Positions 42,601 to 47,092 of a stretch of 47,979 nt of DNA are shown here, piece after piece. This DNA is from a virus, in IMG/VR virus record IMGVR_UViG_3300040806_003504, positions 1-47,979 of that record. One strand, written 5' to 3'. Within the stretch, counting starts at the first letter, position 1; every line of letters starts with the position of its first letter. The notes under the pieces are model-generated. The model searched no databases. It was not told the origin of the DNA and worked only from the letters and a program-made list of their open reading frames with translations. The position numbers and the translations under genes are program-made.

Positions 42601-44770
42601 ATGGGAAGAATATGCTCAGCCAGGATATATGCAGGCTCGTGGTTCTTATCGTGCTCCAGTTTTCTATGATTCAAATGATACTGGATATTATTACGATCCT
42701 AACTCTACAAGTGCTGCAGCAGGAAGACAAAGAGGTGGTACATTATATGGACCAAATACTTCTTGGGGAAGATATCTTGCAGTTGGTGGAAATGGTCGAT
42801 ATAGTAACGAAGCTTCGGTTGCTGCTACAAATGGTAACTTACACCTTGACGCAAGGTCAGGATTTGGAACATATATTAACTGGTATGTAGGCGGAACAAC
42901 TTACATTAACGGTACACTACAAGTTAACTTTATTTACGATAGAGATAATACTGCTTATTATTGGGATGGCGGTGGCACATCTCATATGAATGACCTTCGA
43001 GTCAATATTCTATATGATCGTAATGATACTGCTTATTACTTTGGTTCAGGCTCAGGTGACGCAAGAGCAAATAATATGCGTGCTTGGGAATTCTATGCTG
43101 ATAACTGGTTCCGAAACTACAACTCAGGTGAAGGTTTATATAACCAAGCAACAGCAATGCATTGGTACTCTGATAGTTCATCAAGATTCAGATTGTATTC
43201 TACATCAAGTACTTCACAAATCTTATTTACAACTGCAGGTAATAACGCTCGTGGTTATGCTTATGCTGATAACAGTAATAATATCGGTTTCCTTAATGCA
43301 GGCGGTGGTTGGGCATTAAGAACAAATTACAGTACGACTGAAATTTACGGTCAAGGATATGCTTCCGATTTCAGAGCTTATATATTCTACGATAGAAATA
43401 ATACAGGTTATTTCTGTGATCCTACTGGAAGAAGTAGATTAGCAGAAATTGATTACGGAAATGGTTCTTATTATCTCAGAAGCGGTTCTTGGGGATGGAG
43501 ACATCAGACTCCTTCTGGATATATTGAATTTGGTCCTGCTAACGGTTCACACGCTCATATCTATACTGATAGGTCTAACTTCTATTTCAATGTAAACGAA
43601 ATGTATATGAATGGAAGATCCATTCTGAAAGAGAACTATTGGAACGGAAGCAAATACTTTGGTAGTGATGGTACAATTTACGCAACAATCTTTAGAGATG
43701 CAAATGATGGTGGTTATTATGTAGATCCTAGAAGTACATCACGAATCAATGATATGGAGACTATTGGTCGAACTGTAATTGGTGGTACATTTGGTAATAA
43801 TGCATATAACTCAACATCATCAACAAGATTACATTTTGGTGGTGGTAATGGTGATGCAAACGCTAACTATTACATAGGTACAAACAGAGAGAACTATAAC
43901 GGTAACTATAATAAACTTGATTTAAGGTGGCATACAGGTATTCGTATGGGTGCCCAACAAGTTTATGGTGGTATTAGGTTCTATGATAGTGAAGACTTAG
44001 GTTCACTCAGAGTTCATATTGAAGCAGGTAGTGGTTATACAAGATTAAATACTTGGACTGAAATCGGTGGTGGCGGTGTAGGTATCTACGATGGTTATAA
44101 TGGTGCACATTTCTATCCGAACAACGCATCAAGCTATGGTTCTTGGAACCTTCTAGGTAGCAGAAGCGGTTGGCATGGATTATCCTTCAGTAGTGGTGGA
44201 TATAGACCTCACTTAATGTGGGAAAATGGTAATGGTGGTTTCTATCATCAGGATCTAGGTCGTTGGTTATTATACCATAACCGTGCTCTAAACTGTACTG
44301 GTATTGCTTCATCAGCTACTGTTTCTGGTTATCGTATGAGAATTAACGGTTCTCTATATTGTGACGGTAACGTGGTTGCTTACTCTGATGTTCGTAAGAA
44401 GAAAAACATCATTACAATTGATAATGCATTAGATAAAGTATTACAATTACGTGGCGTATATTATGAAAGAATAGAATCAAAAGTTGATGAACGTGATGAT
44501 CTTTATAAAGGTCGTCAGTTAGGTATGATTGCTCAGGAAGTTCAAGAGATTATTCCTGAGGTTGTATCATACGCTAAAGAAATTGACCAATACGGTCTTG
44601 ATTATCCGAAGATGGTCGGTTTACTTGTTGAAGGTATTAAAGACCAACATTCAATTGTTAAGACTCAAGAAGAAACAATAAATAATATGCAGAAAGATAT
44701 TGACATGTTGAAAGAAATGGTATATAATATGCAATCAATAATGGAGAATAGTAGCAATGGCACTAATTAA
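33641..44770 (+). CDS. Giant tail fibre with YYDP repeats and C-terminal S74 chaperone (~3,709 aa)
   Basis: I start at ATG 33641 (MANDKKFIVKNGLLTPENAV): GGGGAG at 33625-33630 is ten bases away, and the ANDKKF-V-KNGL start recurs in marine phage fibres. The in-frame GTG at 33632 is too close to that site. After the anchor come a GNTTTVNTEEILLADNIITL module like that of the previous fibre (near 34273-34570), a Val-Thr-Ala-rich tandem repeat (near 34840-35210), and about 25 copies of a unit of type F/YYD-x-N-N-T-x-YY-x-DP-x-x-x-S-R-x-N, spread over nt 35224-43760 with variable domains between. Three copies of a GYSI-x-G...GIYND-x-DN-x-W module occur (near 38095, 38461 and 42442). The C-terminus is an S74 chaperone: SDVRKKKNI with Ser3582 (codon 44384-44386), LGMIAQEVQEIIPEVV and a coiled coil; cleavage would free about 128 residues. 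It is the largest gene here and very likely an extended receptor-binding fibre. Confidence 0.83.
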   Translation: MANDKKFIVKNGLLTPENAVIGSNTDTGEKLQVTGDTVLTQGTQGTPTLKVTNSGGASASTIVAQFEGDSDSLQIRNIGTGDYSITNPQQGNSIEFYDGTAGIVIKYAGSNKLAFTSTGTDFTGLSNTTIEGNRILTTADEGAGNGLDADTVDGLQASQFLRSDVDDTAAGNINFSQDIDVAGSAQVDVNLTVDGQAVIKALLDAQANAQVAGNLTVSGDLLVSGNTTTVNTEEILLADNIITLNSNYTGSTPSEDSGIEIERGTLANPKLVWNESQDYWELQVNGSVLGRIITTADEGSGNGFDADTVDGLEAAQFLRSDADDTATGNITIEGDLTIGDDSGPAQIIFDGNGVNRTLYSATGEIGFLNNAANWAARSNANGDWIVERDVSAGRDVIATNDVTATSGDVTAGDSITAQNNITATTGNIAASAGSVTAQTNVTATTGNVTAGDSVTAQNNVTATTGDVTAGDSVTAQNNVAATTGDVTAGNDVTAAQDITATSGNISATAGSVSAGTTVTAGTDVIGQRFVDADNNTYLVNPGADSTMHAIGIDDNLFHNGDTDTRLQFTDNQIKLRTGGGDRLDINNSRVLSNLDTYVPNLFVNDTIVHNNDTDTLVRFTTDTVDIDTGGSTRLTANNSGVTIEGDLDVNGDITAVNGTFTGDLAASRFLDADNNNYYADPNSTSVMNRIGIDDYIQHNGDTNTYFGFNANDNIQFFTDATQRVEINGTNFTSTVDGIFPNLYAGRFYDLNNATYYVDPASNSRMNGIALVGTIYHDGDTDTYLNFNGANSFEVVTGNAQRLLVNNTYVLANNQMRSPIYYDNNNTAYYGNFASTSQMAQIDIDSYIRHRGDTNTYLGFDANDSITFVTGGAERVNITDANTTFYQPVIVQGDVTADRFVDRQSSSYYVNPADTTVSGTFAGGLRIGNISDYANWDDNTGNGGIGIAGHGAIAAGQNPTITVSGNYSGGYSLLYLNRIDPTSNPTNNGQRYIHFYHDGTDGGSIRGDSSGNLYQVLGSGTNWGFWTSGYSEALIVDDSGNVMVATGTSPTYTDGGDNTALTTTPSNPKLHVGGSIYLNGNNDGIIFGRGTASFLKDEELAFGWGSGWYMQDASYLRVRNNTTVYSTGNTQFNRYYAYQNTAYYLDPDGDSQLNTVDIDDYIRHRGDTNTLIGFSGNDTLLFQTNGVNRLQINNGAFRSRNNTVQFYSSGIEIQKQSNGGGVGLTVSDENSAETPGLTGLQQGSILFYHADGAVTTGSNAAWYFNSSEATVHYVFAENNGANGGNLVPIVNNTGNIGLSSYRWNTVYAGTGNYSGNVTAANMYASRYYDADNNTYYADPASTSYQQYMNINVGNENIGGANSSTLGLMMRGNYNSNTWAHKFHKMDHGGGVPIYLSQTIGTAAWSPLQRWGTFSGSSGASNGGYTSQIFGTLRVDTATYSPIYYDLDDSSWFANPNGESRLNTIKLDGNAVILREPTGTFGSLAVSGGGRNGYEGFSINDRSVFMHDGGNVTGVYNDVDNQWFWYGERGGVMRLMHAGVERARTENGYFLANQQLRTPIFYDSNNTGYYVDPNNTSRFNAVQALRYYFNHATTYYADAASGDYGSMEVGGTKGGWAGYSIAGQWNFMASGVDEAGIYNDTDNKWVIRTDRNAGVDFYYNGAKQAETESGYFLATNQMRAPIYYDSNDSTYYLNPAAGNTNRALMIDGRIYRQGFASGDGNNNKLLETQDRSHWIWNTATDWGIFWAGDDNPYRSHFSTANPNEIVFIGNGNLRASIDLDNGNAHFTGTVSAGSFALNGGNENIEIIKSYGSGGADLVLFDGTEYFDKRVIKAMAPNESPLTTVTSEYVRTTDGPFAGSYVLQTSAYRTFNSDYIPVAPGEELYGEISVKTISGSGGLVYYGIERFDSQKRPIAGNTGTTYFVVGGANYTGTSWTTYRNHTTIPTSHTPYNGSDGGGCYYVRIRILMNYNSGGALRQFAGIMLKRRNAESNLLVDDLQVLDDVQIGGDATIVGDLTVDDITADVIDANIFRDRGNTGYYLDPNSTGTSLNVRGEISNPSVWINDGDNFNSYNENIRLFNAPNGVSVIAFSASGTSGTPATSILGYSDRLETRRSNNWQQRTYSNRVDFVGDIRPTIMYDRNDTNWYADPNSGSRFRELDVENNGSQEVFRAYRYGSAPGNYAAARTINQYGNHSWGIVHEFRIGEPGSQSVPSGTDRPSILFSTGYNTTTWSVGFGYVDNDFRIKQDHGHINQGWGTERFRINTSGEVFIGNSLYGANAYFNRYYDRDNTGYYADPASTSVFNAMVFNGDVDFNGGANAINITSSDIRSDGNSSWTGNPGAGVGKIQMHSNRWYIVSNGNSNRIVQFRQNGSDRSYIANDGRLIGVGGTASQDWRAPIFYDTDDTSYYSNPASDSRYNTLTLRGNRLGFVNTAFDAEIRVTDDNPDGTGATFVFWGDQVEYNAEVATEVFRATRHMRAPVYYDLNNASYYGDFGGVSYMNDVRANIFYERENTAYYFGSSQGDARMRNVRFNNVQIEDGATITSVNNSGRIYLGGNLHIDAQNGTDIFMNYYSGRRFRSFTPGQYEAFRVDTDRIVYAYAQFRTQLIYDTNNTGYYLDMNNNSRFNDLQLRGNYVRTYYHSGSDFVNGTLVRTSIPATATNGASFVLEATGKSYSGDPPFMFTAQGYLYANTIINHSGQHIGKAGFSTMRIFENGGVLCFWWPRVSYWNSFSVHVRNANGDDRNLVTSVSNSSLPGYSKGVTTTMRTTAMYNVNINTGDMYAQRYYDSNDTFYYGDFASSSRMNEVNMYGSGRLQGGAPMYFYTGAGNLRGYIRATDSNDNHFEFATSGGEDFIFRDGGFGGSWNQIIRGNGHVLVASRFDTPIMYDRNDTGYYADPNGTSRFNTMRTNRIYPAYDNAGDMYLDWPSGNYGSIQTNGGGKGGWEGYSINGRYVFMSADNNECGIYNDIDNEWMTIWRRNGRTEIYHNGTWEEYAQPGYMQARGSYRAPVFYDSNDTGYYYDPNSTSAAAGRQRGGTLYGPNTSWGRYLAVGGNGRYSNEASVAATNGNLHLDARSGFGTYINWYVGGTTYINGTLQVNFIYDRDNTAYYWDGGGTSHMNDLRVNILYDRNDTAYYFGSGSGDARANNMRAWEFYADNWFRNYNSGEGLYNQATAMHWYSDSSSRFRLYSTSSTSQILFTTAGNNARGYAYADNSNNIGFLNAGGGWALRTNYSTTEIYGQGYASDFRAYIFYDRNNTGYFCDPTGRSRLAEIDYGNGSYYLRSGSWGWRHQTPSGYIEFGPANGSHAHIYTDRSNFYFNVNEMYMNGRSILKENYWNGSKYFGSDGTIYATIFRDANDGGYYVDPRSTSRINDMETIGRTVIGGTFGNNAYNSTSSTRLHFGGGNGDANANYYIGTNRENYNGNYNKLDLRWHTGIRMGAQQVYGGIRFYDSEDLGSLRVHIEAGSGYTRLNTWTEIGGGGVGIYDGYNGAHFYPNNASSYGSWNLLGSRSGWHGLSFSSGGYRPHLMWENGNGGFYHQDLGRWLLYHNRALNCTGIASSATVSGYRMRINGSLYCDGNVVAYSDVRKKKNIITIDNALDKVLQLRGVYYERIESKVDERDDLYKGRQLGMIAQEVQEIIPEVVSYAKEIDQYGLDYPKMVGLLVEGIKDQHSIVKTQEETINNMQKDIDMLKEMVYNMQSIMENSSNGTN
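34840..35210 (+). repeat. 57-bp-type tandem repeat (VTA-rich)
   Basis: A run of units based on NVTATTGDVTAGDSVTAQN (19 residues, 57 bases). The two central copies are nearly identical in DNA and the flanking copies diverge (ITATTGNIAASAG, VAATTGDVTAGND). It forms a low-complexity Thr/Ala/Val block at the base of the giant fibre. Confidence 0.8.
35224..43760 (+). repeat. YYD-x-NNT-x-YY-x-DP module array
   Basis: About 25 imperfect copies of a ~25-residue unit such as MYDRNDTGYYADPNGTSRFN. The first copy is FVDADNNTYLVNPG and the last FRDANDGGYYVDPRSTSR. Early copies are followed by a GDT-x-T-Y-x-x-F element (six cases between about 35310 and 37160), later copies by other domains. The regular Y-Y-x-D-P core points to a beta turn repeated along a trimeric shaft. 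Confidence 0.75.
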
Positions 44771-45188
44771 AGATTATGAAATCGCGGGTACAGGAGTTAT
44801 TGTCCCTAACGCGTATCATGTTATTACTGACTTAAAAGTTCATAAGAGGGTTAATGATATTAAACCCCCAAGAGATGATACTACTGAGTCAGGATATACA
44901 AACGAATGGTGGGAAGAAGGAACAGAATTATTTTGGAAGAAAGGATATATCTGTAGAGTTTTTGTCACTATTTGGAAAGACAAGCAGGCAAGAGAAGATG
45001 ATGTCAAACCCATAGGTGTAGCAGGTTTAAATACTACAGAGATGGAAGCTGACATTAGAATCGGTACTGAAGGTCTTGATGAAAGATGTGAATTCATATT
45101 AGATATGAATTCTTCAGACAGTGATTTAGTACAAGCATATAATCATCTCAAGTCATTAGATTTTTATGCTGGTTGTACTGAAGATTAA
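44757..45188 (+). CDS. Small conserved phage protein after giant fibre (143 aa)
   Basis: A 143-residue protein beginning ALIKDYEIAGTGVIVPNAYH. Its ATG lies inside the end of the fibre gene (14-base overlap), with GGAG upstream in the fibre coding sequence, so the two are translationally coupled. The sequence is beta-rich with several Trp (EWWEEGTELFWKKGYICRVF) and an acidic C-terminal half. I recall similar ALIK-x-YE starts in marine T4-like phages next to fibre genes. A fibre tip, cap or assembly role is plausible because of the coupling, but there is no sequence proof. It is not an enzyme family I recognise. Confidence 0.62.
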   Translation: MALIKDYEIAGTGVIVPNAYHVITDLKVHKRVNDIKPPRDDTTESGYTNEWWEEGTELFWKKGYICRVFVTIWKDKQAREDDVKPIGVAGLNTTEMEADIRIGTEGLDERCEFILDMNSSDSDLVQAYNHLKSLDFYAGCTED

Positions 45189-45189
45189 T

Positions 45190-45197
45190 TATAAATA
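45190..45197 (+). promoter_or_regulatory. T4-type late promoter octamer
   Basis: TATAAATA begins two bases after the stop of the 143-residue gene and lies 40 bases before the next ATG. It opens the last unit, which includes the two paralogues and probably the glycan genes. Confidence 0.7.
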
Positions 45198-45202
45198 GAA
45201 CT

Positions 45203-45217
45203 ATAACTTAAAGTTAT
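45203..45217. other. Short perfect inverted repeat downstream of late promoter
   Basis: ATAACTT and AAGTTAT flank a single A. It lies between the late promoter and the ribosome site (CGGAGA, 45225-45230). Such a small palindrome may be an operator or may be chance in AT-rich DNA. Confidence 0.3.
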
Positions 45218-45237
45218 TAAATAACGGAGAAAATAAA

Positions 45238-45675
45238 ATGGCACTTAGCACAGATTATACATGGACCTGGGAAGTAACTGGCTTGAAAAAACAAGACCAA
45301 GTTAATTCTGAAGGTGCAAACTTAGCTGGAGCAGTTGTTCAAACATATTGGAAAGTGACTGGTGTAGATAGTAATGGTAATGAAGGAGACTTCGCAGGAG
45401 CAACTCCTTTTAACGCAACCAATGTACCAGCAGGTTCTTTTGTTGCATTTGAATCTTTAACTGAAGAAACAGTTTTAGGATGGATTCAAAATGTTGTGAA
45501 CTCTGACCAAGGTTACGCTGACCACATTTCAGAAAGAGTTGCTCTTCAAATTAACGAAGCAACTGTTGAAGAAGCTTCTATGCCTTGGGCACCTGAAGAG
45601 GAAGTAGTTGACCCATCTGTTGAAGCAGCGGCACCTGAAGAAGGTGAGTCGGATCCAGAACCAGCAGCAGAATAA
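45238..45675 (+). CDS. Small phage structural-region protein, paralogue A (145 aa), acidic tail
   Basis: A 145-residue protein. The first 110 residues contain YTWTWEVTGLKKQDQVNSEG, then AVVQTYWKVTGVDSNGNEGD and SLTEETVLGWIQNVVNS, ending in a MPW motif. It belongs to a small-protein family found in marine T4-like phages (I believe DUF7936, unverified). After MPW a Glu/Pro/Ala-rich acidic tail of about 30 residues is added. It is homologous to the next gene, which lacks this tail. Start: ATG with CGGAGA eight bases upstream, in a unit opened by the 45190 promoter. Role unknown; it may be a small virion or tail accessory protein. Confidence 0.65.
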   Translation: MALSTDYTWTWEVTGLKKQDQVNSEGANLAGAVVQTYWKVTGVDSNGNEGDFAGATPFNATNVPAGSFVAFESLTEETVLGWIQNVVNSDQGYADHISERVALQINEATVEEASMPWAPEEEVVDPSVEAAAPEEGESDPEPAAE

Positions 45676-45689
45676 ATCCGGAGTAATAA

Positions 45690-46022
45690 ATGAATTACTC
45701 ATGGGAAATAATTAAGCTTCATACGAGAGAGCAGACCAACGCAGATGGTGATGCGTTGGCTGATGCTGTTGTGAAAATTAAATGGAGAAGAACTGGAGTT
45801 GATACAGACGGTAACTCTGCAAAGGTTGTTGGTTATACAATCTTATCTGCAGAAGAAGTTTCCGCTACCGACTTTACTTCATTTGCTGACTTAACAGAAG
45901 AAAAGGTTGTAAATTGGTTAAATTCAACAATCTCTTCAGCTGAGATTGAAGCTTACAATTTAAAGATACAAGAGTCGATAAATAAATTAGTAACGACAGA
46001 ACGCGCAGTTCCTTGGTCTTAA
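45690..46022 (+). CDS. Small phage structural-region protein, paralogue B (110 aa)
   Basis: A 110-residue paralogue of the preceding gene. Shared order of elements: YSWEI-x-K-L...NADG, AVVKIKWRRTGVDTDGNSA, then SFADLTEEKVVNWLNSTISS, and a terminal VPWS matching the MPW of paralogue A. It lacks the acidic extension. CGGAG precedes the ATG by a few bases, in the 14-base gap after paralogue A. The pair probably arose by tandem duplication followed by divergence. Function unknown. Confidence 0.65.
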   Translation: MNYSWEIIKLHTREQTNADGDALADAVVKIKWRRTGVDTDGNSAKVVGYTILSAEEVSATDFTSFADLTEEKVVNWLNSTISSAEIEAYNLKIQESINKLVTTERAVPWS

Positions 46023-46054
46023 TATAACAATTTGATTTACATTATGGAGTCTAT

Positions 46055-47089
46055 ATGCATGATTTACGTCATCACGGATTGGTGCACTATGCATTAAAAC
46101 GTGGCGGAAGCATCCACCCAATCACACTACCCAAAGAGTTAACTGGCGAAACCGGAATAATGAATCCTTCTATCTTTATACATGATGGAAGGATTTTATT
46201 AAATGTTCGTCATGTTAATTATACGCTTTATCATTCAGAAGGTAAACGTTTTCCTCATACTTGGGGTCCTCTTCAATATCTACATCCTGAAAACGACATT
46301 AGTTTAACAACATATAATATTATGACAGAGTTAGATAGTGAACTTAATGTTATAAATGCAGGACGTATTAATACATCAGAACTTGATACCGAACCAACAT
46401 GGAATTTTATCGGCCTTGAAGATGGTCGTTTATTTTGTTGGGAAGATCGTCTCTTTCTTTGTGGTGTTCGTCGAGATTGTTATGATGATAAAGGAAAGGG
46501 TAGAATGGAACTTCAAGAAATAGAATTTATTGAAGGAGAATGGAAAGAGGTTGCTCGTTTCCCAATACCAGCTCCAGGTGATGACTCAACTTATTGTGAA
46601 AAGAATTGGATGCCAATTATTGATATGCCTTGGCATTTTGTGAAATGGTGTAATCCTACTGAGGTTGTTAAATTTGATATTGAAAATGGTACAACAGAAA
46701 CAGTACACCACGAAAGAGAAAGTTATGTTCAAATGGTAAGAGACTTAAGAGGTGGTACTCAAGTATATCCTATTGGTGATGGTAAGAGAATTACATTTAC
46801 TCATGAAGTCGATTTAACAAGAGATACATTCTCAAGAAAAGATGGACATTATAATCATAGAATAGTTGTATGGGATGAAGATTGGAATCTTATTCATAAG
46901 ACTCGCGATTTTCATTTTATGGGTACGCAGATTGACCCAACAACAGGATATGAATATAATATTGAGTTTTCGACAGGAATGACATTCTTAGATGGTCATA
47001 TTATTATTGCTTTTGGATATCAAGACAACGGAACGTTTTTATTAAAAATGCCTGAAGATGTATTTTTTGACTTTGTGAGTAGGGGATAG
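46055..47089 (+). CDS. GH130-like beta-propeller glycan-active protein (344 aa)
   Basis: A 344-residue soluble protein with no signal peptide. It has the layout of the five-bladed beta-propeller glycosidase/phosphorylase group (GH130, GH43, GH32 superfamily). NPSIFIHDGRILLNVR is at residues 37-52. GLEDGRLFCWEDRLFLCGVR, at 120-139, recalls the E-D-P/G-R motif of blade 2. EKNWMPI, at 182-188, recalls the EKNW-x-P motif of these enzymes. GTTETVHHERESYVQMVRDL and a conserved FSTGMTFLDGHIIIAFGYQD follow, the latter a typical final blade. GH130 enzymes act on beta-mannosides and related glycans by phosphorolysis or hydrolysis; I cannot confirm the catalytic acid here, so enzyme activity is uncertain and a glycan-binding role is equally possible. 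The ATG at 46055 has GGAG eight bases upstream. The TPR/methyltransferase gene starts three bases after its stop. Confidence 0.68.
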   Translation: MHDLRHHGLVHYALKRGGSIHPITLPKELTGETGIMNPSIFIHDGRILLNVRHVNYTLYHSEGKRFPHTWGPLQYLHPENDISLTTYNIMTELDSELNVINAGRINTSELDTEPTWNFIGLEDGRLFCWEDRLFLCGVRRDCYDDKGKGRMELQEIEFIEGEWKEVARFPIPAPGDDSTYCEKNWMPIIDMPWHFVKWCNPTEVVKFDIENGTTETVHHERESYVQMVRDLRGGTQVYPIGDGKRITFTHEVDLTRDTFSRKDGHYNHRIVVWDEDWNLIHKTRDFHFMGTQIDPTTGYEYNIEFSTGMTFLDGHIIIAFGYQDNGTFLLKMPEDVFFDFVSRG

Positions 47090-47092
47090 ATT

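Noticed and set aside
8980-44770. Diversity-generating retroelement suggested by the Mtd-N-like fibre start and repeated modules
   Set aside because: No reverse transcriptase, no template repeat with adenine-specific variation and no C-type lectin variable region were seen in the window. The Mtd-N-like domain is common on fibres without a retroelement.
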